From an uncultured Campylobacter sp. (GTDB lineage: Bacteria > Campylobacterota > Campylobacteria > Campylobacterales > Campylobacteraceae): a DNA stretch of 30,510 nucleotides. The notes beneath the pieces are model-generated. The model ran no database searches and had not been told where the DNA came from. It worked only from the letters and a program-made list of their open reading frames with translations. The position numbers and the translations under genes were made by a program. How positions within the stretch are numbered: position 1 is the stretch's first letter; each line of letters starts with the position of its first letter. Positions 16,833 to 24,700 of this stretch are shown here, in pieces. The stretch lies in assembly GCF_938017775.1 (NCBI RefSeq), contig NZ_CALIIU010000014.1, positions 1-30,510 on the forward strand. Direction: 5' to 3'.

Positions 16833-18470
16833 ATGGCAAAAGAGATTATTTTTTCAGACGATGCAAGAAACAAGCTTTACGCGGGCGTTAGGAAGCTAAA
16901 CGACGCTGTAAAAGTTACGATGGGACCTCGCGGTCGCAATGTCTTAATCCAAAAGAGCTTCGGCGCTCCGGCGATCACAAAAGACGGCGTAACCGTCGCT
17001 AAAGAGATTGAGCTAAAAGATACGCTAGAGAATATGGGTGCTTCTTTGGTGCGCGAAGTAGCGAGTAAAACCAACGATCAAGCAGGCGACGGCACTACGA
17101 CTGCGACCGTGCTAGCTCACGCGATCTTTAAAGAGGGCCTACGCAACGTAACTGCGGGCGCAAATCCGATCGAAGTTAAGCGCGGTATGGATAAATTTAG
17201 CGCTGCGGTTATTGAGGAGCTAAAAAAATCCTCTAAAAAAGTAAGTGGCAAAAAAGAGATCGCTCAGGTCGCTACGATCTCTGCTAATAACGACAGCGCG
17301 GTGGGCGATCTGATCGCAGACGCTATGGAAAGAGTCGGCAAGGACGGCGTTATCACGGTAGAAGAGGCAAAATCTATCAACGATGAGTTAAACGTAGTCG
17401 AGGGAATGCAGTTTGACCGCGGCTATCTAAGCCCATATTTCATTACAAATGCCGAGAAAATGCTAGTCGAGCTAAGCTCGCCGCTAGTGCTTCTATTTGA
17501 CAAAAAAATTACAAATTTAAAAGATCTACTTCCGGTTTTGGAGCAGGTTCAAAAAAGCGGCAAACCGCTTCTAATCATCGCCGAGGATATCGAGGGCGAG
17601 GCGCTTGCGACTTTAGTCGTAAATAAACTTCGCGGCGTGTTAAACATCTCTGCGGTCAAAGCCCCTGGATTTGGCGATCGCAGAAAGGCGATGCTTGAAG
17701 ATATCGCGATTTTAACGGGCGGTGCCGTCATTAGCGAGGAGCTTGGCAGAACGCTAGAAAGCGCTTCTATGGCCGATCTTGGACAAGCCGAGCGTATCGT
17801 GATCGACAAAGATAACACCACTATCGTAGGCGGCGCGGGCAAGAAAAAAGATATCGACGCGCGCGTTTTGCAGATCAAAGCTCAGATCGCCGAGACTACG
17901 AGCGATTACGACAAAGAGAAACTTCAAGAGCGCATGGCTAAGCTTAGCGGCGGCGTTGCGGTTATCAAGGTGGGCGCTGCGACCGAAACTGAGATGAAAG
18001 AGAAAAAAGATCGCGTAGACGACGCTCTAAACGCAACCAAAGCAGCCGTAGACGAGGGTATCGTAATCGGCGGCGGCGCTGCGCTAATCAGAGCTGGACT
18101 TAGCGTAAAACTAGCTCTAAGCGGCGACGAGCTTATTGGCGCGGACATCGTTAAGCGCGCGCTTTTCGCTCCGCTTCGCCAGATCGCCGAGAATGCGGGA
18201 TTTGACGCGGGCGTCGTAGCTAATAAGGTCGAGCAAGGCTCAGATAAAAAATTCGGCTTCAACGCCGCAAACGGCGAGTATGTCAATATGTTTGAAGCAG
18301 GTATCATCGATCCGGTCAAAGTCGAGCGCATAGCGCTTCAAAATGCGGTCTCCGTCGCAAGCCTGCTTCTAACGACCGAAGCAACCGTAAGCGAGATCAA
18401 AGAGGAGAAGCCTGCAATGCCTCCAATGCCTGATATGGGTGGCATGGGTGGAATGGGCGGCATGATGTAG
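16833..18470 (+). CDS. groEL: Chaperonin GroEL
   Basis: GroEL is the 60-kDa barrel chaperonin that encloses unfolded proteins with GroES. The 545-aa product starts MAKEIIFSDDARNKLYAGV and contains KVTMGPRGRNV, the ATP-site motif GDGTTTATVLA (about 86-96) and the conserved apical-domain block AEDIEGEALATLVVNKLRG. It ends in a Gly-Gly-Met tail. ATG 16833 is the right start, because AAAGGA six bases upstream overlaps the in-frame TTG at 16827. It is second in the groES-groEL operon, and a 10-bp hairpin starts 4 nt after its stop. Confidence 0.99.
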   Translation: MAKEIIFSDDARNKLYAGVRKLNDAVKVTMGPRGRNVLIQKSFGAPAITKDGVTVAKEIELKDTLENMGASLVREVASKTNDQAGDGTTTATVLAHAIFKEGLRNVTAGANPIEVKRGMDKFSAAVIEELKKSSKKVSGKKEIAQVATISANNDSAVGDLIADAMERVGKDGVITVEEAKSINDELNVVEGMQFDRGYLSPYFITNAEKMLVELSSPLVLLFDKKITNLKDLLPVLEQVQKSGKPLLIIAEDIEGEALATLVVNKLRGVLNISAVKAPGFGDRRKAMLEDIAILTGGAVISEELGRTLESASMADLGQAERIVIDKDNTTIVGGAGKKKDIDARVLQIKAQIAETTSDYDKEKLQERMAKLSGGVAVIKVGAATETEMKEKKDRVDDALNATKAAVDEGIVIGGGAALIRAGLSVKLALSGDELIGADIVKRALFAPLRQIAENAGFDAGVVANKVEQGSDKKFGFNAANGEYVNMFEAGIIDPVKVERIALQNAVSVASLLLTTEATVSEIKEEKPAMPPMPDMGGMGGMGGMM

Positions 18471-18473
18471 CCC

Positions 18474-18501
18474 CATAGGAGCGTCATTCGGCGCTCCTAT
18501 G
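18474..18501 (+). terminator. 10-bp hairpin after groEL
   Basis: CATAGGAGCG and CGCTCCTATG are exact reverse complements with an 8-nt loop, directly after the groEL stop. No T-run follows, so the efficiency of termination is uncertain. Confidence 0.6.
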
Positions 18502-19065
18502 CCATTGAAACGGCGTTGCGAGATTTTTACAGCGCCGCGAAATGCTTTATGCGCGGCGATGCTTTTGCTATGCGCCGTAAAATGAGATGTGCCGCGTTTT
18601 GGGTATGTCTAAGGCGCGGCGATTTATTATGAATTAGCGATTAAGCGGTGTGATTTTTAGTCACTGCATGATCTCGCAAATTTCGTATCTCACCTCAAAT
18701 TTGCAGTTTTGCCGCATTATCCTTTAAAATTAAAATTTTATCTGAGCTTCCTTTTTACCTTAAATTCTGACTTGCCACTCAAAATTTAAGCGCAGAATTC
18801 TAAAACTTTAAAATTTTTCAGCCATCCCACCTAAACGCTTACAAAATAAAATTTTGCTGTGATATTATATTTTTAGTGTGATAAAATTCTATTGCCAAAC
18901 AGAATCCTAGCTGTGGAATTTTTACAGCTTAGCCTTTATCCAGGTTTTTGTTTGGCGATACGGCTTGGAATTAGAGCTGAAATTTCATAGCCTCACTCAT
19001 TAAATTTAACGCGGCTTAATCTAAGCTTTGCTAAATTTCGCCTAAAATCCATGGAAAGGAAAACG
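18502..19065. other. Intergenic region with no gene seen
   Basis: About 560 nt without a convincing frame or structured RNA. It has G/C-rich stretches with GCGCGGCGAT-type words in the first half and A/T-rich RAATTY-type sites in the second. A TAAAAT at 19043-19048 is a possible -10 for the next gene, but would leave a very short leader. Confidence 0.4.
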
Positions 19066-20130
19066 ATGAAAAATTTAGCTCGTATTTTTTTAATTGCGTT
19101 CATTTTGGCGAGTTCTTCTGGCGCTTTTGCCGCGCAGCAAAGCCACAAATCTACCGCCGCGCAGCAAAACCATAAATATAAAATTTCATCTCAAAATCTG
19201 CGAGCCAAAGATCATCCGAGTAAAAATACCTCGGCAAAATTCTCTGCCGAGCCGCATGCTAAAAAACCTGCAAATGCTAAAAGCCTTTCAAATTCCAAGT
19301 TCACAAAAAATATGCGTGCATCTGGGAATTCAGCTAAAAATTCCACGCGAAAAAGTACGAAAAATTTTACTAAAAATCCCGGGCAAAATTCCGCATCGCA
19401 TTCTGCGAGAAATAAAGCACCTAGGCGCCCGGCTAATCAATCAAGCAGTCAGAATGGAGCTAGCAAGAGTCTAGTCGCGACACTGATGCGTTTGCCAAAA
19501 ACCCGTATCTATGAGGATGAGGCGCCAAGCGCCCGTGATACTGCGCAAACTTACAGAGGCGCAGATATGCGGAGAAATGCAAGCGCGCAAACTTACGGAG
19601 GCGCGGATGAGCAGACCGGCAAAATCGTAGACGCACAAGCTCGCAAATTAACGACGACTCAAATTGCACGGCCGCAAGCTCGCTACGGCTATAGTGCAAC
19701 TCGTTCTGGCACTATGGAGCATACAGCTGCATCTCATTCGAGTGCCACGAAGTATACGGCTCGTCAAAATGCCCGCGCGCCCTATCTTCCCACATCTGCT
19801 CGCTCTAGCCGTGCGATAGGGCGCTCTGGCGGTAGCGCGCTTGGTAAAATACCGTCGCCAGAGCGGGGTAATGCGCTAGGGCAAGGTGCTGCGATGCGTT
19901 ATGATGAGCGTTGGGCGAAGCCCGCTCCACAGCCTTATGAGTCTGCGCCTGAGACCGAGAAAAAGCGCGGGCTGATATTTTCGTCGCAGTGGGGCCCCGC
20001 CGCGCCGAAAAGTAAGTGGCAGCAGCACGAAGCCCCGACGGATGACGCTTCGTCGCGCAATGAGTCGGTGATGGATATGCTGCAGGACAAGATGAGCAGG
20101 GTCAAGGTGAATATGGAGCTAGTGCGCTAG
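19066..20130 (+). CDS. Secreted, basic low-complexity protein of unknown function
   Basis: Not recognised. MKNLARIFLIAFILASSSGAFA is a signal peptide with likely cleavage after AFA (residue 22). The mature protein (about 330 aa) is dominated by Ser, Ala, Asn, Lys and Arg, has no clear folded domain, and is probably disordered. A run of KNS/KNF/QNS tripeptides (about 85-130) comes from AAAATTC/AAAATTT words in the DNA. Two copies of an AQTYxGAD unit follow around residues 160-180. The C-terminus (RGLIFSSQWGPAAPKSKWQQHEAP..., ending MELVR) is more varied and may be the conserved part. ATG 19066 is chosen over ATG 19051 because AAAGGA lies five bases before it and the signal peptide then starts properly. 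Confidence 0.65.
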   Translation: MKNLARIFLIAFILASSSGAFAAQQSHKSTAAQQNHKYKISSQNLRAKDHPSKNTSAKFSAEPHAKKPANAKSLSNSKFTKNMRASGNSAKNSTRKSTKNFTKNPGQNSASHSARNKAPRRPANQSSSQNGASKSLVATLMRLPKTRIYEDEAPSARDTAQTYRGADMRRNASAQTYGGADEQTGKIVDAQARKLTTTQIARPQARYGYSATRSGTMEHTAASHSSATKYTARQNARAPYLPTSARSSRAIGRSGGSALGKIPSPERGNALGQGAAMRYDERWAKPAPQPYESAPETEKKRGLIFSSQWGPAAPKSKWQQHEAPTDDASSRNESVMDMLQDKMSRVKVNMELVR

Positions 20131-20756
20131 CCTAGGCGGCACGCCGGCGCAATTTATATGCGTAGGCGGGTTAATTTTGCTTCCTCTGTAAGAACGGCGC
20201 TTGCATTGCAAAAACACGAACGCCGATGTTTTTTCGGCTTTGTCGCCGTGCGAAACAATACTCCCTACTGCTGCAATTAAAGATAAAATTTTTATATTTC
20301 ATCCACTTGCTTTGAAATTTCACGGCTGCATGTCGCGCTGCTAGGATAAACCAGACTGCACTCGTTTTGCGCGAGCGAGCGCTGCGACGATACTGTGGGT
20401 AAAATTTCGCGGAAATTTCAAAAGCTTAATTTTGTAATTTTACGTCGCAGGACTTCGCTTGCCTGCCAAGTTTGCGAAATTTTGCTTGGCTGCGTGGTTT
20501 ATTAATTTCGCTTGCCATAAAATTTTGTATAGTTTTATTTGCTACCGGAATTTTTAGAATTTTATTAGATGGCGGAATTTTATAGAGCTCTATTCGCTAA
20601 AATTTCGCGGCGAAATGAAATTTTTTGCAAGTGCGAAAGTAAAATTTAGTGGGTAAAATCCTGCAGGCAAAATTCTGCGGCGGCTAGCGAGCGCGAATTA
20701 TTAAATTTTAACCCCATTTTGAATAAAATAGCGCAAAAAATTCTAAAGGCTTAAAT
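20131..20756. repeat. Intergenic region rich in RAATTY hexamers
   Basis: No gene is visible in 626 nt. I count about 14 RAATTY sites, nearly all between 20281 and 20711, mostly in GAAATTT or AAAATTT words. A TAAAAT at 20724-20729 is a plausible -10 for ispG. Confidence 0.55.
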
Positions 20757-21824
20757 TTGAAAAATCGCTATCCGACCCGCCAAATATCCGTCGGCTCCGT
20801 CAAAATCGGCGGCGGCGCGCCCATCTCCGTGCAGTCGATGAGCTTTTCTAAGACCAAGGACGTGGAGGGCACGCTAGAGCAGATTAACCGTCTGTATTTC
20901 GCTGGCTGTGACATCGTGCGCTGCGCCGTGCTCGATAAAGCGGACGCAGACGCGCTCGCACGCATCAAAAAAAGCTCGCCGCTTCCCATCGTAGCGGACA
21001 TCCATTTTAATTTTCGCTTGGCGCTGCAGGTTGCGGAGTTTGTCGATGCTATCCGCATCAATCCCGGCAATATCGGCGGCAGGGAGCGTATCAAAGAGGT
21101 CGTGCGCGCGTGCAAAGCTCGCAGCCTGCCTATCCGTATCGGCGTAAATTTGGGCTCACTCGAGGAGCAGTTTGAGCAAAAGTACGGCCGCAGCGTGGAG
21201 GCGATGGTGCAAAGCGCGCTGTATAACGCCGCGCTGCTTGAGGATGAGGACTTTAGCGACATCGCGATTTCGCTTAAGACTTCGGACGCGCCGAGCACGG
21301 TGGCTGCGTATCGCGCGCTGCGCCCGCTGTGCGAGTATCCTTTTCATCTGGGCGTGACCGAGGCGGGGACGAAATTTCACGCAAGCATCAAGAGTGCGAT
21401 CGCGCTGGGCGCGCTTCTGATGGAGGGGATCGGCGATACGATGCGCGTGAGCATCACGGGCGAGCTTGAGGAGGAGATCCGCGTCGCGCGCGCGATCCTG
21501 CAGGACGCGGGCGTGCAAAAAAGCGGCGTTAATATCATCTCGTGCCCTACCTGCGGGCGTTTGCAAAGCGATCTGCTAAGCGCGATCAAAATCGTCGAAG
21601 AAAAAACCGCGCACATCAAAACGCCGCTAAATATCAGCGTCATGGGCTGCGTCGTAAATGCGATCGGCGAGGCGAAGGGCGCGGACGTGGCGATCGCGTT
21701 CGGCAACGGGCGCGGCATCGTGATGCGCCACGGCGAAGTGGTCGCCAAACTCGAGGAGAGCAAGCTCGTGGAGCGGTTTTTGCAAGAGGTCGAGGACGAG
21801 GTGCGGGCTCGCGAAGGAGCGTGA
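20757..21824 (+). CDS. ispG: 4-hydroxy-3-methylbut-2-en-1-yl diphosphate synthase
   Basis: IspG (GcpE) reduces the cyclic diphosphate MEcPP to HMBPP in the MEP isoprenoid pathway, using a [4Fe-4S] cluster and reduced flavodoxin or ferredoxin. The N-terminal TIM-barrel blocks are clear: QISVGSVKIGGGAPISVQSMS, ADIHFN, IRINPGNIG and IRIGVNLGSLE. The C-terminal cluster domain has SCPTCGR with C263 and C266, GCVVN with C298, and GEAKGADV. At 355 aa it is the usual bacterial length. The start is TTG, with AAAGG seven bases upstream, and begins MKNRYPTRQISVG as expected. It stands alone between two long RAATTY-rich gaps. Confidence 0.97.
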   Translation: MKNRYPTRQISVGSVKIGGGAPISVQSMSFSKTKDVEGTLEQINRLYFAGCDIVRCAVLDKADADALARIKKSSPLPIVADIHFNFRLALQVAEFVDAIRINPGNIGGRERIKEVVRACKARSLPIRIGVNLGSLEEQFEQKYGRSVEAMVQSALYNAALLEDEDFSDIAISLKTSDAPSTVAAYRALRPLCEYPFHLGVTEAGTKFHASIKSAIALGALLMEGIGDTMRVSITGELEEEIRVARAILQDAGVQKSGVNIISCPTCGRLQSDLLSAIKIVEEKTAHIKTPLNISVMGCVVNAIGEAKGADVAIAFGNGRGIVMRHGEVVAKLEESKLVERFLQEVEDEVRAREGA

Positions 21825-22286
21825 GAGCTGCGGCGCCTAGCGGCTTAAATGTCGCTATGACGCGCGGCTTGGGCGGCTCGGCTCTGAATTTTAGCGCGCT
21901 TGGCTAGTTATAGTTTGCTCGGCGTTTTAAGGCGCTCTCGGGCTCATCGCGGTTCGTTTAGGTTTATAGGTACAGCGCGTCTTGGCGTGAAATTTTAAAA
22001 TTTCATCCTTAAGGCGGCGCTTTTAAATTTGAGCCTTTGGGGAGTGCGGCTTAAAATTTTGGTTTGCAATTTTAGGCTTGAAATTTTAGTACTGAAATTT
22101 CGTGTGAAATTTTTGAGTTTAAAATTTTGGCTTTGAAATTTCGTCTTGAAATTTCATTTTAAAATTTAAAACTCGCGATTTGAAGCGAAATTTTATAGAG
22201 TAGAATTTACCGCGCAAAATTTTAAGCGGTAGAACTCCGTGCCGCAAAGCGGAATCTTGACGGATGAGCTTCCGATACGCCGCGAA

Positions 22287-22385
22287 ATTTCATCCGGCTG
22301 GATTTCGTCTTGCACCTAAAATTTAAGGCGAGCGAAATTTTAAGAGTCAAAATTTCAAAGGGCGACATTTCATCCGGCTGGATTT
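22287..22385. repeat. 19-nt direct repeat spaced 80 nt apart
   Basis: ATTTCATCCGGCTGGATTT occurs at 22287-22305 and again, identically, at 22367-22385 within the RAATTY-rich gap. Confidence 0.8.
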
Positions 22386-22487
22386 TAAAGTCAAAAATTC
22401 CGAGGATGAAATTTTAGATAGCAAAATTTAAAGCGGTCGAAATTATACAAATTCCTCCCGATAAAATTTGCTAAGAGGCGAGATTTC

Positions 22488-22556
22488 AATTCTATAAAAT
22501 TTAAAATTATCGCGCCGCAGAGATTTGTGGAAGCGAGCTTGAAATTTTATAGAATT
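22488..22556. repeat. 15-bp perfect inverted repeat upstream of dnaB
   Basis: AATTCTATAAAATTT (22488-22502) and AAATTTTATAGAATT (22542-22556) are exact reverse complements around a 39-nt loop, ending 23 nt before the dnaB ATG. It could be an operator pair, a leader hairpin, or two chance-opposed RAATTY words. Confidence 0.6.
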
Positions 22557-22579
22557 TAAATGCGAAACGAGGGGAAGCG

Positions 22580-24700
22580 ATGGTAACGAAGCAGAATGTG
22601 CCTGCAAATTTATACGATCTGGATATGGAGCGCGCGATCTTAAGCTCGCTTTTGCAAAACGAGGACGCATACGGCGAGCTGAGCGAGATAATCTCGGTCG
22701 GCGATTTTTTCTACAAGCCGCACGCCGACATCTACGAGGCGATCGTCAAGTGCTCCTCGCACAACGAGCCGATCGCGCCGAGCTTCGTTAAAAAATGGCT
22801 AGCTGAGCGCTACGACGATGGCGCATTTACCGAGGTCGTAGCCACCAGCGGCGTGGTCGATGCCCCAAAATACGCGCTTGAGCTGCGCGAAAAATCGATC
22901 AAGCGCTCGCTAATCAAGGTCGCGCACGAGATCCCTTCGATGGTAAACGAAGCCGTGCGCAGCAAAGACACCGCCGATAAAATCAGCTCTAAAATTTACG
23001 AGCTCATCGACGAGGAGCGCCACGGCGGCATCAAAAAATCACACGAGATTATCGCTGACGTAGTAGAGGAGCTCAAGCGCCAAAAGGCGCTCGCAGGCTC
23101 GGAGCTCGTGGGGTTGGATACGGGCTTTCGCTTCCTAAACGACTGCACGAAGGGGCTAAAGCCGGGCGAGCTTATCATCATTGCCGCACGCCCCGGCATG
23201 GGCAAGACTGCTTTTGCGCTAAATTTGATGATGAAAACGCTGCAAAGCGGCAAAGGCGTCGTATTTTTCTCGCTCGAGATGCCCTCCGTGCAGCTAATGT
23301 ATCGCATACTAAGCGCTCTTAGCTCGATCCCGCTAAGCGACATAATGAGCGCCAAGCTTAGCGACGACGACTGGACGCGCTTCAACGACGCTTGCGACGC
23401 GGTGCTGAATATGCCGCTTTTCGTCTATGACAGCGGCTACGTGAACATCCACCAAGTCCGCACCCAGCTGCGCAAACTCAAATCCGCGGACGCCAATATC
23501 GAGCTTTGCGTGATCGATTACATCGGACTTATGACGAGCACGAGTAACTACTCCGAGCGCCACCTGCAAATCGCCGAAATTTCGCGCGGGCTCAAGCTTT
23601 TGGCGCGCGAGCTAAACATCCCGATCATCGCGCTATCGCAACTAAACCGCTCACTTGAGGCGCGCTCGAACAAACGCCCGATGCTAAGCGATCTGCGCGA
23701 AAGCGGCGCGATCGAGCAGGATGCGGACATCATACTTTTCGTCTATCGCGACGAGGTTTATAAAGAGCAGATGGAGCGCGAGCGCATTTCGAGGCTGGAG
23801 GCCGAGGGCAAGGACGCGGGCGAGCCCGTGTTTAGGCGCAACGACTATCAGGAAAAAGCTGAAATCATCGTCGGTAAAAACCGCTCGGGCGAGGCGGGCA
23901 GGACGATCGAGGTGGGCTTTCAGGGCAGATTTACCCGCTTCGTCGATACGAGCTTCGGCGGCGAGCCCAGCGAGAGCGCGATCTTTAACGAAAACGACAA
24001 TCTCGACTACGTCTCGCAGCTGCAAGATCAGGGCTTTGAGGAGCCTACTGCGGCGCGCCTCGATACCCCGCATCAGGATGCAGCGCAGAATTTACAGCAA
24101 AATTTAACGCAGAATTTTAATGAAGCTCAAAATTTTAACGAAGCGCAAAATAGCGGCGTAAATTTAAATACAAGCTACGCTAGCGCTCGAACCCCCGGAG
24201 TAAATATCGATTTTGATGAGATGCCTAGCTTTGGCGAAAGCAGTGAGCAGGACGGCGAGGAGATAGACGGCGAGTCTAAGCTTAGCGCGGAACAGGACTT
24301 GTCAGAAGTGCGTCGCGCGGCACAGGACGCACCGCAGAAGCAAGAATTTAAGGGGCAAAATTTAGATGATATAATAGCTGGCAGCATCTCGCCCAAAACA
24401 GAGGGCGTACATAAAAATTTAGCAGGCACTCCGCAGGGCGTAAAAGGCACATCTCGGGGCGCAAAAGGCGCGCAGCAAGGTGCAGAGGGCGCATCGCAAG
24501 AGGCAAATAACGCACGACAAGAGAACTCTGTGTATTTTGGAAGCGGCGAGGGCGATGAGCCGCCTTTTGAGCCGCAGGAGCCGCAAGAGGACGAGGCTAA
24601 ATTTAAACCCGCGCCGCCTTTAAATATCGAAGATATGGGCATTCCAAAGATCAATGAGGCAAACAGGCTCGATGACGACGACGCGCCGCTGGATCTGTGA
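22580..24700 (+). CDS. dnaB: Replicative DNA helicase DnaB with a long C-terminal extension
   Basis: DnaB is the ring helicase that unwinds DNA at the replication fork. The N-terminal domain (LYDLDMERAILSSLLQNEDAYGEL) and the RecA-like core are typical. Walker A is G206-M-G-K209-T, and Walker B ends at D313 in LCVIDYIGL. EISRGLKLLARELNIPIIALSQLNRSLEAR and SDLRESGAIEQDADIILFVYRDE follow, and the core ends near GRFTRF (449-454). The protein then runs on for about 250 residues, to 706, where most bacterial DnaBs stop at about 450-490. The tail is disordered-looking: Gln/Asn repeats (NLQQNLTQNFNEAQNFNEAQN), acidic stretches, then a Gly/Ala/Gln repeat (KGTSRGAKGAQQGAEGASQ). A short conserved-looking end, PPLNIEDMGIPKINEANRLDDDDAPLDL, closes it. 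GAGGGG lies five bases before the ATG. The stop lies inside the next gene. Confidence 0.95.
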   Translation: MVTKQNVPANLYDLDMERAILSSLLQNEDAYGELSEIISVGDFFYKPHADIYEAIVKCSSHNEPIAPSFVKKWLAERYDDGAFTEVVATSGVVDAPKYALELREKSIKRSLIKVAHEIPSMVNEAVRSKDTADKISSKIYELIDEERHGGIKKSHEIIADVVEELKRQKALAGSELVGLDTGFRFLNDCTKGLKPGELIIIAARPGMGKTAFALNLMMKTLQSGKGVVFFSLEMPSVQLMYRILSALSSIPLSDIMSAKLSDDDWTRFNDACDAVLNMPLFVYDSGYVNIHQVRTQLRKLKSADANIELCVIDYIGLMTSTSNYSERHLQIAEISRGLKLLARELNIPIIALSQLNRSLEARSNKRPMLSDLRESGAIEQDADIILFVYRDEVYKEQMERERISRLEAEGKDAGEPVFRRNDYQEKAEIIVGKNRSGEAGRTIEVGFQGRFTRFVDTSFGGEPSESAIFNENDNLDYVSQLQDQGFEEPTAARLDTPHQDAAQNLQQNLTQNFNEAQNFNEAQNSGVNLNTSYASARTPGVNIDFDEMPSFGESSEQDGEEIDGESKLSAEQDLSEVRRAAQDAPQKQEFKGQNLDDIIAGSISPKTEGVHKNLAGTPQGVKGTSRGAKGAQQGAEGASQEANNARQENSVYFGSGEGDEPPFEPQEPQEDEAKFKPAPPLNIEDMGIPKINEANRLDDDDAPLDL

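Larger units (their letters stand above)
21825..22579. repeat. 755-nt gap packed with RAATTY hexamers
   Basis: No gene seen. Between 22021 and 22440 I count 19 RAATTY sites by hand in 420 nt, about one per 22 bases. At 60% A+T roughly one would be expected. Most sit in GAAATTTTA, GAAATTTCA or AAAATTTTGG units in both orientations. Confidence 0.7.

Noticed and set aside
18502..19065. tRNA or small RNA gene in the gap after groEL
   Set aside because: I looked for cloverleaf arms and the TTCGAAT-type T-loop and found none; nothing beyond the groEL hairpin stands out.
22021..22440. CRISPR array or tandem repeat
   Set aside because: The repeated words are short, occur in both orientations and at irregular spacing, with no constant repeat-spacer period.
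23684..24073. Minus-strand open frame of 129 residues across dnaB
   Set aside because: It lies wholly within dnaB, has no ribosome site and resembles no protein. Similar shadow frames inside groEL, ispG and alaS were set aside for the same reason.
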